Source of the DNA: Gnetum montanum
Lineage: Eukaryota > Streptophyta > Gnetopsida > Gnetales > Gnetaceae
Reading direction: 5' to 3'
Length of the DNA stretch: 64,000 bases
Assembly: GCA_015680685.1 (NCBI GenBank)
Contig: MNCI01000651.1
Coordinates: 1,417,832-1,481,831 of the forward strand
The notes under the pieces were generated by a model. It was not told the DNA's origin. It ran no database searches and saw only the letters and a program-made list of their open reading frames with translations. A program made the translations under genes and the position numbers. Positions within the stretch are counted from its first letter, which is position 1. The number at the start of each line of letters is the position of its first letter. This document shows, piece after piece, positions 9,931-21,744 of this stretch.

Positions 9931-12424
9931 TTTGTTAGACTGAAGGGTGCTTCGAAGTGTTAGATGGTGGAGGAGTGTACATGGGCTTAACTGCTTGTTG
10001 TTGCGAGAGTTTATCTAGGCTTCTAGTTCTAAAGAAAGGTCTTCTCTTTTTACAGTTGTTAGAACCAGCAGCAGGTTGAATATTTACAGCTCTTGTAGAG
10101 TTGCGTTGCTGCGGTTGAGTAGGGAGTTCTCCTTGCATTGTTGGAGCAGGAGGTGTTATGGGAACTACTGGTGGAAGAGGTGTAGATGGAGTTGGAGGAT
10201 GGTAAGTATGTGGGGTGCCTCCCAGAGGATAAGGAGTCCTCCTAAAGTACTCCCGAACTTGGTAGTGACATTGGGGAGTTGTGTGACCCATAGAGTTACT
10301 TGGACAAACCGGCTGCTACACATAATAGCCATAAGGATCAGGTTGCCGGTAAGGGTACTGTTGTGTTGATGGTGGCATCCCTCATGACTGTGGGTATTGC
10401 CACTGCTGATGTTATCTGATGGGTTGTGGTGGAGTTCCACTTGGATAGTACGTTAGTGGTTGGTGGAACTATCTTGGGTTACCTTGAGGATAAGGTAACC
10501 TACAGGGTGTCTACCGTTGGTTAAGTCTCGGATTAAGTGCATATATCCCAGACTCCTGTAGATGTGAGATGATTGGACAACATCCCTTAGGATGATCATA
10601 ATGGCAGATCTCACATCCACCGTCATCGTTTGTGTCTGAATCCACAACTTCATCGGAGATAGTAATTTTCCCCTTACCCTGGTTATGTGCAGGGCTTGAA
10701 TTTCTCTGCTTTGTCTTACCTTTGTCACTACTTCGTTCCTCCTTAGACTCTTCTACAATTTTCAAGACAGTTTCAAGTTTGGAGTCTAAGGAATCCCACA
10801 ATTGATCCATCTTACCTGATACTTCTGTTGTTAGTTTTTGAATCGGAAAATTTTTTCTGTTCACCAACTCTTCGAGTGGTGACTCATCCTCTTCATCGCA
10901 AAATTTCACTCCCTTCTTCCGAAGGGAGGGATCATGGTTGTATTCTTTTGCACTTTCCCTTTTTCGTAGTTCACCTTCTTCTTTTGCTACTTGTTCCAAC
11001 AAGCGATGAACTTCATGGGCTCTAAGTTATGATAGTCTCCCTTGGGCATAAGTCCTAAGGGTTCTTCTAGTCTCATGCCTTAGCCCATCTATGATGTGGC
11101 GAAGTTGGTCCTGTTGTGTGTAACCATGGCCCGGGCAACAATGTAACAATGTGTAGTAGTAGCCCATGGCAACATCCAAGGGTTCATGATTACCTTGCTT
11201 CCATCCTTGGATCTGCTTACGCAAGTTAGACACTCTGGAGTACGTTTGATACTTATCGTTGAAGAGTTCTAACATCATACTCCACCTCCTAATGGTTTCC
11301 TGTTGTAAGGACCAGTACCAACTCTCTACTTCCTTGGTGAGTGTCCTGGGAAACAACTTTAGTTTCTACCACTCGTTCTCTATATTCTGCAAGGCACAGA
11401 CATCGTGGAATGCCTGTAAATGATGCTGCGAATCAGCGTTGTATCCCCCTTCGAAACGTGGGATATTGTTCATGTCTAAGCTCTTGATCCGACTATCTTT
11501 TAAATGCCTTGTTGGGATTCTCACTATCTCCGTTATATCGAGCATACTTCGAGTTGCAAGTAGGGGTTCTTCATGATCATCTCTTTCATGATGCTTGTGA
11601 TGTCTGCGTTGTTCCCTACTTTACCTTCATTCATACCCTTGTCCTGTCTCTCGACTCTCTCGTCGAGGTCTCTCATTTTGACTACCTCTATCCACACCGT
11701 TATGCTTGTGATGGCTGCACCCAGAGGTGGAAGGAGAGGGTGAGTGATGTGAAGAAGGGAAAGAAGAAGGAGAACCATCACCGTGGCGACGTTTCCTACC
11801 TTCACTTCTATGGCTTCGGCCCCGATCGTGATGACGATCCAAGTGCCCGTCCTTGTTGTATGTTGTTGTTCCCTCAATGAACAGCTGGTGTTCACGAGGA
11901 TCAGAACCAAGGTTGTGTATCGTGGAGCGTAGGTTCTGATACCCCACCTCCTCACCATCGTTAGGAGGGGGAACATCATTTGTTAGAGAACTCGTTGTAA
12001 TGGGTTCATCATCTCCTATTTCGCTAAGGACGTGTGGGCCTTTGCCCTTCAATAGTGTATGTTGGCTTTCCTGCCTTAAGTCCCTCATACGTTGTAAAGC
12101 TGTGGGATGGTAATCCCTTATGTCAAAATTTTCTGCAACGTATTCAGTGTATAATTCTGTCATGCCAATCTGTGCTAAAGCACGGAGAAGCATGTTTGGG
12201 ACTGATCGATCGGGAGGTAACATGATGTTACCTTACAAATCCCTCCAGCGCATCTGTTCATCTTGATGGAGGATAAAAGTAAAATTGGGAATATACTCAT
12301 CAAGATGAGTATATTCCACCCTATATTGTTGAGGAACTGGTAGATTTAGGTTATGTGTTTCTGATTGCCGATTGTTTCTTGTATGGTCCTTAGGTGGTGA
12401 ATTGCTTTTGCTAGAAGAAGACAT
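9931..12424 (-). pseudogene. E2 gag polyprotein, disrupted
   Basis: It starts at the ATG at 12424 (MSSSSKSNSP), 144 bp inside the primer site. Open blocks are 12233-12424, 11627-12223, 11027-11356, 10511-11002 and 9935-10291. It is collinear with E1 gag: N-terminal domain (LPPDRSVPNMLLRALAQ), Arg/Ser-rich tract, capsid-like helical core (ESWYWSLQQETIRRW), Glu/Lys coiled region, zinc-knuckle-like CEICHYDHPKGC, and a Pro/Gln-rich C-terminus. Frameshifts and stops separate the blocks. Plus-strand ORFs in this interval are shadows. Confidence 0.85.
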
Positions 12425-12550
12425 TGTTATTTATTAGTGTGCAAATTTTACCATTGTATAATTTTTATTTTTAATTAACTTGAAGGTTCGTTTAGGCTCC
12501 CAACGATGTGAGTGATGTCCTATGTTCTATTTAGTGCACAAACACTTAGT

Positions 12551-12568
12551 CTCCAGCAACGGCGCCAA
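12551..12568 (-). other. E2 primer-binding site (tRNA-Asp type)
   Basis: The plus strand CTCCAGCAACGGCGCCAA abuts the LTR end. Its last 13 bases match the plant tRNA-Asp 3' end exactly. Confidence 0.85.
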
Positions 12569-13369
12569 TGATGAGTGGCGAGATACTCCTACACTCAACC
12601 ATACGAATACGAGCGTAGCATGCGCGATCTGGTCGAACTCCGCAGACTAAGTGCCTACATGCCCCATGGAACACTTAGGGTTAATTATTCGTTGTCTTCC
12701 CAGACTTACTTGTAGTTGTCATGGTGTATGGTTAAGTAAGTCCGAGGTATATGATTTTTATGCTTTTTATGTTTTATGTCTCCTATGCTAACAAGGTGAA
12801 GGGTTGAGAAACTAATTACTAATTCTAACTAATGAACTAAGTCTAAATTACCTAGCGTCAGCATCCGTTCCCACTTACCGTACACACCCTGAACCGATGC
12901 AATCATGGCTACCAAACGCTAATCGTTGTTGGGATTACCATGCGTAACGCACGTGCTCGAAGTGGTCGTATTGAGGCACTTAACTAGGAGAAAAGGGTTG
13001 AGAAGGAAAATAGTAAATAACAAGTAATAAATAATAGGTAATAAATAACAGTAATAAAATCCTATTCCATGCACTACAAGGTTTATTCGAAAAGCTCGTC
13101 TTTATTACCGTACACAAACTTGTGTTCAGGTACAATGTTTGCTTGAATAAAGATCCGTTCACTTTGGGACTCCTACTGCGGGCACATGGAAAATATTCTA
13201 TCTCTAGAGTGATCAATCTACCAGAGTTTCCCTACTGTCTAGTCTAGGATGAGGAAATAAGGGAGAGCCGCCTCTTATTTATAGATGTGATGGTGCACCA
13301 CGATATCGTGTACGCGATATCACGGGGGACAACGTGATATTGTGGCCCATGCGATATCGCATCCCATCA
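12569..13369 (-). repeat. E2 5' LTR (801 bp)
   Basis: Same length and layout as the 3' copy at 6324-7124. GATATC palindromes lie at 13300-13362 and the TATA box at about 13273 (plus strand CTTATTTATAGATGTG). The differences from the 3' copy include many C/T and G/A changes within the palindromes. Confidence 0.9.
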
Positions 13370-13605
13370 CTAAGAAACAAATATTTGTTGCCTCTTGGTA
13401 ATAAAAAATTCTTTGAAATTGATTTGATTGGAATCTTTCTAAAAGGTACATTTTATTAAACAATAGTAAAAGAAGAGGGTTGGCTAACTATTGAAATATT
13501 AGCAGAAGAAATCATTACAGGATCTACAACATCTATAAAGAAACCTTAGCAGGATTTATAACATTTGTAGAAGAAACCTTAGTAATGTTTGTAGTATCTT
13601 AGTGT
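13370..13605. other. Unassigned flank between E2 and E3
   Basis: Begins with the E2 target-site copy CTAAG. There is a partly open plus-strand frame at about 13380-13550, but I recognise no domain. A short direct repeat (AGCAGAAGAAATCATTACAGGATC against AGCAGGATTTATAACATTTG) is visible. I see nothing else. Confidence 0.4.
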
Positions 13606-14528
13606 TGATGTGCTTGCATAGTAATAAGACATTAATAAGATAGGCTACATCAATGCATCACCATTGATGCAGCTCTGTCGATGTATCCCCATCAACGCAT
13701 GGTAGAATGCATTGACGTAGATACATTGACACTGACGTAGTCACTGCCTATATAAATGCGTGCATCCCTCATATTTAGGGCACTTTTCAATCATAATCTT
13801 AGCCAAACGTTTGCAGTTTCTTTTCCCTAGAGTTAAAATATTTTCCCTCTAAGTGTCCATATTGTGGATCTAAGAAGTTGTATAGAGTTTTATTCAAGTG
13901 CCTATGTACCTCAACACATTGGCATGACAACAATGAAATTATGATTTCCTATACCCATTGTAGCATTTGGACTAGCTTAACTTAACTTTTCTGCACTTTA
14001 CTTTGCTTGCATTTTCCAATACTGTTTGTAATTAAGTAATTAATGTTATTAATCATAAATAGATGAGTACGATCACTTTAAGCATAACGTGTTAACCCTT
14101 GGTAATCCCAGCATTAGATATTTGGTATGCCTAGGAATGGCCACTTGGTAACCCAGTAGTGTTAACACTAGTTTGGAATGTGTACAACAAGTGGGAACAA
14201 TTACTTCATGTTAGGATAGTTAGTTTTTCAATTAGCTAATTAGTTAGATAATTAATTGTTAAATCTCTACTCAATCATCTAGCCATTAGAATAAAAATAT
14301 ATATTAGAAATAATTATAAAATTATACATCATATGCCTTAACCATATTTAACCATACGAACAAGTTTGACACAAGTGTAAGTTAGGAAGACAATGACCTT
14401 GCAACTACATGGTTCACTACTTAGGAATATTGGTGACTTGGATAACTAAGTCTACAGAATTCAACCAAATCACTAGTAAGTACTTGTGATTCATATGGTT
14501 GGGTGTAGGGGATATCCATAGCTCATTA
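13606..14528 (+). repeat. E3 5' LTR (about 923 bp)
   Basis: The start is set at TGATGTGC (a TG at 13603 is the alternative) and the end at AGCTCATTA just before the primer site. U3 has repeated imperfect palindromes of the type CATTGATGCA, CATCAACGCAT and GCATTGACGTA (13650-13735). These are followed by a TATA box, CTATATAAATG, at about 13746. Confidence 0.75.
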
Positions 14529-14546
14529 TTGATACCATTGTCGAGG
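14529..14546 (+). other. E3 primer-binding site, mutated tRNA-Asp type
   Basis: TTGATACCATTGTCGAGG against the family's TTGGCGCCGTTGC-type site, with several transitions, directly after the LTR. Confidence 0.6.
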
Positions 14547-14682
14547 ATTTAGTTTTGCTAAGTTGGCAAAATATTATTAACTAGTGAATTCATACACAAG
14601 CATTATGAGGAGAACATAATGAAATATCTCTCATAATAATAATAATAATATCCTAAGGCACACTTACATCTATTTTTGAAAT

Positions 14683-17184
14683 GGCTTCTTCTCATAGGAA
14701 AGAATCTCCATTGCACGATAACAAAGACAATAGGCAATAGGAAAGAACACAAAGTACTATTGATGAAAAACCTCAATAACTAAAAGTCATCTGCGCTCAT
14801 CTAGATCCCTATTATCTGAGTTTCACCTTCATCCCCAATTAGGATGAGTAGCTGCAATGGAGAGACATGAATGATAGCATTGTGTTACCTATTGATTGAT
14901 CCATTCTTGCTATGCTCATGATCCAACTTATGAGGTTGGATATCAAAATACTTGGACTTGACTATAAATGCATAGAGCAGGTTTCTAGGGACTACCAACC
15001 TACAAAAGCCTAGCTCTAAAAAGATAAATTTATGGAGGCCCACTATGAAGTCTCCAAAGGCAAATGTGTCTAGACATCATTATTCCTACAAACGCATAAA
15101 GAGGGTGAGGATTTCTTTTTTGCCCACTCTTAATACACAGATTATCCTCCTTTCTTTGAAGAATACATCTTTCACTAATAGTTGTAGTCAACCTTGGAGA
15201 ACCTTGATGATGGGAAGACAAGGTCCAAAGATTAAGAAGCCTCAAAAGATAAATCTCATAGTCATTCATCTAAGGACAAGGAGAATAACAAGGAGAAGGA
15301 AAACGATAAATAGAAGAATTAGGATAAGGTCCAAAAAAGAAGGACTAGAAGACATCATTCTCCTAGTCCTTTATCTTCATCATTCTCCTCATCTTCAAAC
15401 TCTGATAAGAGAAGCTATGGCAAAGGTAGAGATAGAAGTCATCAAGTTCATGGTTGAGATGATAAGGGATCCCATCATGATCATAGGACTCAAGATGAAA
15501 GTCAACAAAGAGAGGGGCAAGAGCATTGTCAAGAAAGGAGGCATAGTAAAACTCACTATCAGAGGCATGGTCATCATAGTGGCCATTGTGGATGTGATGA
15601 TGATGAAGAACAATTATTAGCCACTAGAAACATGTTGAATGTTTCAGAAGCAATTAGAGTTCCTACTAGGCATCATAAGGATAGTAGGATGAAACGATTG
15701 GACATGAAGAATATCCCCAAGTTTAAGGGGTGATATAATGTAGATCCACATCATTATCTACAAGCATTTCATGATGCATGTGCCTTACAAAATATTCAAA
15801 ATGACTAGAAGAAGTTGAAATTGTTTACAAGGACACTCATAAAAGAAGCAGAAAGTTGGAACTAATCTAAAAGTACCAATCTAAGGAAGCAAATTCAAGA
15901 ATGAAAGTAAGGGAAACATGAGTCCTTGAATGTGGCTCTGTGTAGGTACTAGTCTTTAATGCACTGATGCCTAGGCCACAAATTCTCTCAAAGGGAGCAA
16001 CTTCGCCATGTCATAAATGGACTTTGGAACAAAACAAGAGAAACTCTTGGGATCTATTCCCAAGGAAGACTTTCTAAGGTGAGAGTCCATTAGATCCAAA
16101 ACTAATAGAATAAGTAACCAAAGAATAAGGGAAGTTGAAGAAACTAGAGAGTGTAGAGGAGTACAACAAGGACCCCTCCATTCACAAAATGGAGGCGTGT
16201 TTCTGTGATATAGAGGAGGATATGCAAATAAATATCTTACCAATACAAAAATATGTTTTTGAAATATTGCCTGAGGTGGATAACATGTGGAATTCCTTAG
16301 ATGAGAAGTTCCAAACTTCTTTGAAAATAGTAGAGGAAAAGGCAAAGTAGGAAAGTAATGAACAAGATAGGAGGAGAAGAGGAGATACAGAAAAAGGGTA
16401 TTAGTAGCAACAAGGTAAGGTTGCCATGCTCAATGAGGTTGCAAATTCTGAAATTGATGATGATGGATATGATATCTGCTACTACGAACATGCCAAGGGT
16501 TATTGTTCTAGTTGCATCTACAAGAATCTAGGATGTATGCCTTGAATCCAAAATTTGCAAAAAGGTAGCCACCCAGGAGATTGCCTTATCCTCAAGGTAA
16601 TTTAAGGCAGTAGTTCCACCAAACATAGTACTATCTGAGTGGAGCATCACCTTAACCTCAAGAGTAATATCAACAATGGCAAAATCCACAGCTGTGGAGG
16701 ATGTTACAATTTAGATAGTAGTACCCTTACCAGTGGCCTGATCCCTATAGATATTATGTTTAGCAGTCTATATCTTCTTATGAATCTATAATTCATAATC
16801 CTTTTAATTATCACTACTACCCTCTAAAATATCATTGAACTCATACTTCGTGACCTGATTCTTCCTCTACCTATCCTCTTCCCTCTCCATCACCAAACTC
16901 TGTATCATTAAATATGACTCCTCTGTAACTTGCTCTGCATATGTAGGGAGAAATTCCACTGTAGCCATAGCAAAGAAACATCACAAGAGCTATTAACTTA
17001 TAGCTAGATAACCATCTAAGTGGTTTTGAATCTAAACCTCAAACGAGGACTTTCTTCAGGATTAATATTTTACCAAAACTCTTGCAGATACCTATAAATA
17101 TGAACCTTGCATCCATTGCTTCTGAGATCATCCTCAAGTCTCCTTCAAACTAAATGTCCTTCGATGTGGATACCATCATGTTGA
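14683..17184 (+). pseudogene. E3 gag, degenerate
   Basis: It starts at an ATG reading MASSHRKESP, homologous to E1 MASSHKVNSP. Recognisable blocks are QWRDMNDSIVLP (about 14860), KRLDMKNIPKFKG (about 15690-15730), PHHYLQAFHDACALQN (about 15745-15795) and ICYYEHAKGYC, the zinc-knuckle-like motif, at about 16470. There are many stops and frameshifts. The long plus ORF at 15045-15620 lies in a different frame over the Arg/Ser-rich tract and is not the real product. Confidence 0.8.
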
Positions 17185-18850
17185 TGTTGGCGACCGTTTG
17201 GGACGCGACCGCCAACTAAATGAACCTTGCCCAACAAGTTAGGAGATATTACTTGCCCAACAAGTTAGGAAGTTGTAACTTATACATGAAGTTAGGAGAA
17301 AATCATGCTAACATTGGCATGTGTAAATATTACAAATATTTCTTTTATAAGCAACAACCTATATAATAATAATTTTTTAAAAATAAATCCAAGATCTCCA
17401 TACTATAAGAGCTTCATACAATTGTCATTTTATTTTAATTATTTTGTTTAGGATTTTAAGTTTTTAAATGGTAAATATCATTAACCACTGAAGCCCTAGT
17501 ACTTTTCATGAATAGGTGGTAGTAAAAAAAGTAATTCGGCATCCACCTTAGTGTAGACGTTGGTGTTGGCAGCTGTATGGTTTTTTAAATGAATAAAGCC
17601 GGTCCTTGTAAATTTGTATAAGTAAATCATCTGTATTTGCATTTTAAATCCACGTAAAATTTGCTATTGGCTTCTTGGTGCCGTTAAGAACGCCTCCGAA
17701 TGTAAAGGCCGAATGTGAAGGCGTCAGGCCTGGAATTGCCCAGTTTCTGCAATCAGTTTCAAATTATTCCGCCCTGCCAGAACCGTACATCAACTGCCAC
17801 CGTGAAAGAAGGCCTTGCCGTTGCATCCGGTAATGTTGCCGTGTGGCGTTTGGTTGCTACCACCATGTGCCATCTCTGAGAGTGCCCTAGTATACGGAGA
17901 TCAGGATGCTGGAACTCAGTAGCTTGTTTGGAATTCGTCTGCAACCACTGGTGGTCATAGGAACAAGAGGGAAAGCTTGCTGTTGTATGCTACAATCACG
18001 CGTAGCTACCCACACCTCACGTGGTGCAAATGTCGTTGCTAAAGAGCCAACGGTGTGGACGCATCTGCAGTCACCACCTGTCTCCAGAGAGAAGGCTAGC
18101 CATCCCAGAAGAGGTCCTTGTGGGCAGTCGTTTTGACGTTTGATGCGCCTGCTATTGATAACGCCTGCCGCAACTTTATCTTGATCATTGATTATCTTTT
18201 TCAAACTTCCTGCTTTGTTTAGTAAATTCGTTGCTTTCACCATTTTTAACCCCGCAGACCAACCCTTCAACACAAATATTTGCAGAAACATCTTGAGAAG
18301 ACCTAGGGCTTGAACGTGGTTGCTTTGATTCCATTTTCGAATATTCTCTGTTCCTCAATTTTCAACCCTTCAAGTCAGGAAATTTCCTCTCCACTGCTGG
18401 AACTATGCGGCTCTAGAGTAAATACTGTAAACCAAAGCATGGAGGAGGAAAATGATAGATACAGCCTGCTATTGAGGATCAGAAAGCTATCAAGCAAAAA
18501 TGGTCTCTCTTCATCATCCTGCTGACTCATGCAAAGATGCCACTCAAAACAAAAATCTCCATGGGTTACGCAGTGCTTCTTCCAGCATTGCTGTGATTGC
18601 CGTAAGGAAAAATAAGGCAAGATGCACAAATTATTCGCCACCAATGCTTTCTTAGGTAAATAATATAATTCCTTGTTTGCTATTGTACTATCTTCCAATC
18701 TCCAATAAAGAAATAATTTGGCACTTTAATTTCGTATCCCAAGAAGGTCTCAACATCATTTTATTGAACAGTGAATAACTTCTCCAAAATACCCATCAAC
18801 CCATTTTATCATGCCAACCTGTTCCATGAAATGGCCAAAATGTGCCAACA
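17185..18850 (-). repeat. Element A 3' LTR, internally deleted (1666 bp)
   Basis: Same ends as the 5' copy. After the terminal TGTTGGCGACC...CGCCAAC block it jumps to sequence equivalent to about 26877, so ~1.2 kb (5'-copy 25641-26870) is missing. The missing part includes the TATA box and most of R/U5. It contains diverged copies of the ORFs seen in the 5' LTR (17887-18291 and 18375-18698, minus). Confidence 0.9.
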
Positions 18851-18866
18851 TTTTTGCCCCCTTAAA
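18851..18866 (-). other. Element A polypurine tract
   Basis: The minus strand TAAGGGGGCAAAAA runs directly into the 3' LTR start TGTTGGCACA. Confidence 0.8.
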
Positions 18867-19052
18867 AGCTTAAAAAAATTATGCAAGCCCTTTAAAACTG
18901 AACTGTACTGAAAATTTTATTAAATTTTCACAGCTGAACATACAAATCCTTTTGGAGGAAAATTCCCATCAAACATATGGTCTAATGGTATAAAAACTTC
19001 ATTCCTAAAAAATAACAATAAACTGTACATTATCAAGTCCTTCATTCATGGA

Positions 19053-19568
19053 CTATTCTTGGGATGGAAACAGAATTATGAGGGTCACTCTAGTAGGAAT
19101 CCTCATATCTCTAATTGTCTCATAGGCAATTTCTGAAGTGATGAAGGCTGTTCTATTATTTTCTTGCTTGGTGGAGCTCTCAACTTGATCTACTTGAACT
19201 TTTTCTTCATTAGTCTTCTCATTTTTATTTTTAGATGAATCCATCTGTTCTTCACCATTGGGTCCTTCATCTTCCTCTTGAGACACGAATGCTTCTTCCC
19301 ATGACTCCTCATTGGTTGGTTGCTCTTCTCCCCTCTTCTCTTCTTGGGTGCAATCTTGATATTTCCCCCAAACATTTGACTCTATCTCTAAACCTCTTGT
19401 GAGGAATGAGAATTCATCTGCCAACCAAGCCATGAAAGGACACTCTTTCGGTACTCCACATGCTCTAGCTTTCAAGTAAGCCTTCAATACATGTTCAGCG
19501 CAACATCCCATCACATAAGGAATGAAAGGCTTTCTCATTGTTCTCCCAAACTCCATCTCCTCTTTCAA
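19053..19568 (-). CDS. Accessory ORF of element A downstream of integrase (171 aa)
   Basis: Intact ORF between integrase and the 3' LTR, the position of env-like or extra ORFs in some plant Gypsy lineages. The N-terminal ~65 residues look folded (CCAEHVLKAYLKARACGV, then PFMAWLADEFSFL). Residues ~75-130 are very acidic and Gln/Asn/Lys-rich. No transmembrane segment or signal peptide is visible, so an envelope role is not supported. I do not recognise the family. It could be a retroelement accessory protein or a captured plant sequence. Its openness in a decaying element is noteworthy. Confidence 0.6.
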   Translation of the reverse strand: MKEEMEFGRTMRKPFIPYVMGCCAEHVLKAYLKARACGVPKECPFMAWLADEFSFLTRGLEIESNVWGKYQDCTQEEKRGEEQPTNEESWEEAFVSQEEDEGPNGEEQMDSSKNKNEKTNEEKVQVDQVESSTKQENNRTAFITSEIAYETIRDMRIPTRVTLIILFPSQE

Positions 19569-19999
19569 ATTAGCTCTCTCTTACTTTCTCTACTCAACTT
19601 GAATTGGAAGATGACGAAATCCTAGGCAACCTAATCCTCTTTTTATAGGTGCTAGAAATTTAAAATCCTCCCCAAGAGTCTTCAACCAATTTTCCCTCTT
19701 TTTAGGCATTCTAACCACTTTTCACAATCCTCACTAAGTGGTGAATGAGTCATCTTCTCCACTTGTCACACTTGTAGGATTCCACTTGTTTCACTTGAAG
19801 GCTTCCACTTGCCTCACTTGAAGGAAAACTATTTTCTAATTTAAATAAATTTATTCTAAATAAATTTATTATTATAATATGCTATCTACTTATCTAATTA
19901 TATATCAATAGCATAATTAAACATAATAATTAATACTATATTCATAGTAATATTATATCTAATAGTACATACATATATTACTTTTGTGTAAGGATATCT
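19569..19999. other. Element A non-coding spacer
   Basis: AT-rich spacer between integrase and the accessory ORF. It contains short repeats of a CCACTTGxxTCACTTGAAGG type at about 19755-19825 and an AT-rich tract at 19850-19980. No gene seen. Confidence 0.5.
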
Positions 20000-21100
20000 T
20001 CAAGTTGTATGCAATTGCCCAAAATAATGTTTTATATGCAAAACATTATATGGAAATTTCAATTCCATGCCATCCAAAGTTGATAATTTGTAAGTATCCT
20101 CTGACAATTGTTTTGTAATTTGAAATGGACCAATCCATGTTGGTGTAAACTTATTCGGTTTCTTCATATTCCATAATAGGACAAGGTCCCCTATCTTGAA
20201 AGTTCTTTTCAGAGCTTTCCTATCAAACCATCTTTTAACTTGAGAGGTATTCTGTAACAAATTATCCCTTGCTTTATCTACTTCAGCTTCTCTTTTAATA
20301 AGCAAAGTCATGAAACTTCTATCTTTATCAGTCTTTTCACTATATCTTTGTACAAATTCAGAAGCTGAGCTTATAATCTTGTTTGTAATTCTTGCTGGCA
20401 AACCATAGACTAAGTTATATGGTGATGTCCCAATAGCTTTCTTGAATCTGATTCGATCTGACCATAATGCGGATTGTAGATAATCAATCCAATTTCCTGG
20501 ATTCCCATCCATTGATTTCTTGATATAAGCGATAAGCTTCTTATTAGTGGATTCCGCTAAACCATTTCCTTGAGGATAATAATTTGATGAGGAAAATAAG
20601 AAAATAGATCTTTCAGATGCCCATCTGATAAACTCTTCGGATTTGAAGGCGGGTCCATTGTCTGACACTAACACTTCGGGTACACCAAATCTACTTAGAA
20701 TGTGGTCTTCTAGAAACTTAATCACGTCTGATGCTGAACTTCCTCTTAGAGCCTTTGCTTCAGACCATTTAGTGAAATAATCAGTAGCTGTGAGAATAAA
20801 CTTGTGTCCAGCTCTTGAAGGAGTAATTGTACCAATAAAATCCAAACCCCATTGCTGAAATGGTCTATCTGCAACTACTGGCTTTAAAGGGGCTCTAGCC
20901 TTTTTAATCTTGGGCCCATGAATTTGACATTTATAGCATTTTTGAATCTTTGAACTAATGTCTTGATACATGGAAGGCCAGTAATATCCATATCGGAGTA
21001 TATGTTGCATAGTTGACTTAGGGGATTCATAAAATAAATTCAAATGATCATGAAATTGTTCCAAAATGAAACTAATTTGATCATTATGAACACATTCCAA
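20000..21100 (-). CDS. Element A integrase
   Basis: A 366-aa open frame with all integrase parts. A zinc-binding region (residues ~18-60) includes YYWPSM and CYKC. The catalytic core has Asp87 (LDFIG), Asp147 (SDNGP) and Glu183 (GLAEST), giving a D-D(35)E spacing exactly as in Ty3/Gypsy integrases. The C-terminus has the GPF/Y-type segment TWIGPFQI. The enzyme would insert the cDNA into host DNA. No chromodomain follows. The frame is open, unlike most of the element, but the start is set only by the upstream stop; in the polyprotein it continues from RNase H. Confidence 0.9.
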   Translation of the reverse strand: MECVHNDQISFILEQFHDHLNLFYESPKSTMQHILRYGYYWPSMYQDISSKIQKCYKCQIHGPKIKKARAPLKPVVADRPFQQWGLDFIGTITPSRAGHKFILTATDYFTKWSEAKALRGSSASDVIKFLEDHILSRFGVPEVLVSDNGPAFKSEEFIRWASERSIFLFSSSNYYPQGNGLAESTNKKLIAYIKKSMDGNPGNWIDYLQSALWSDRIRFKKAIGTSPYNLVYGLPARITNKIISSASEFVQRYSEKTDKDRSFMTLLIKREAEVDKARDNLLQNTSQVKRWFDRKALKRTFKIGDLVLLWNMKKPNKFTPTWIGPFQITKQLSEDTYKLSTLDGMELKFPYNVLHIKHYFGQLHTT

Positions 21101-21154
21101 TAAAACCCCTCGAAAATATTTTCGATATAATATATGATCTTTAACAACGAATCT

Positions 21155-21744
21155 TCATGCTCTTTGGAAGAAAGCTCTCTTTTGACTTGTAGTTAAATTA
21201 TTTGGGATTTTCCTTGTATTAAGAAATTTGAGCATTTCATCATACCAATTCTCTTCATGGGTGTCAAGTGTACATACTTCACTTTCTCTGGCCATTAACT
21301 TGGCTAATCCCATTCCCTTAATTGTTTTGCATATTTCCAATGAAAACCTGAAACTTTGCAACTTTATAAGCCATTTTTCTTTTTTTAATCCAATCTCATT
21401 TTGGGCTAGGAATCGCTTGATTGTAGGTTCAATTAGCATAATGTGGATTAATGAACTTTCCAAATAATTTAAAATGCTGAAGTGCTTTAATGACTGCAAA
21501 TGCTTGTTTCTCTAAGTCTGAATAATTTAATTCTAAACCTTTTAACTAATATCCAAAAAATCCAATTGGTTCATCTTGACCTTCATCATCTTTTTGTGTT
21601 AAAATGGCAGCGATAGAATCATTCGAAGCAAAAGAATATAACCAAAAATCTTTCTTTAAGCCTAGGCTTCACCAAATATGGAGCTTCTTGTATAGCATTT
21701 TTAATTTCTGATAGAGCTCTCTCTGATTCTGGTGTTTTCTCTAC
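21155..21744 (-). pseudogene. Element A RNase H (the normal Gypsy one), disrupted
   Basis: Follows RT. Across a frameshift and stops it shows DSIAAILTQKDDEGQDEPIG, then YSDLEKQAFAVIKALQHF and, in the ORF 21155-21499, RFLAQNEIGLKKEKWLIKLQ. These are the connection/RNase H blocks that always follow RT in Ty3/Gypsy. The domain removes the RNA strand during reverse transcription. Confidence 0.75.

Larger units (their letters stand above)
6324..13369 (-). mobile_element. E2: Athila-like element, non-autonomous (no RT/integrase)
   Basis: A minus-strand element of 7046 bp with two LTRs of 801 bp each, 3' LTR at the left and 5' LTR at the right. The order from the right is LTR, tRNA-Asp-type primer site, gag, protease, ~2.1 kb of unassigned sequence, polypurine tract, LTR. 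RT, RNase H and integrase are absent. Flanking 5-mers are CTTAG (6319-6323) and CTAAG (13370-13374), a target duplication with one mismatch. By hand count the LTRs differ at about 50 of 801 positions with no indels, mostly transitions. Confidence 0.9.

Noticed and set aside
15045-15620. 191-aa plus ORF
   Set aside because: It overlaps the E3 gag Arg/Ser-rich tract in the wrong frame; gag homology on both sides is in other frames.
17906-18136. Plus-strand ORF in the element A 3' LTR as a gene
   Set aside because: Its counterpart in the 5' LTR (27467-27688) is not collinear in frame; the minus-strand frames are the ones kept in both copies.
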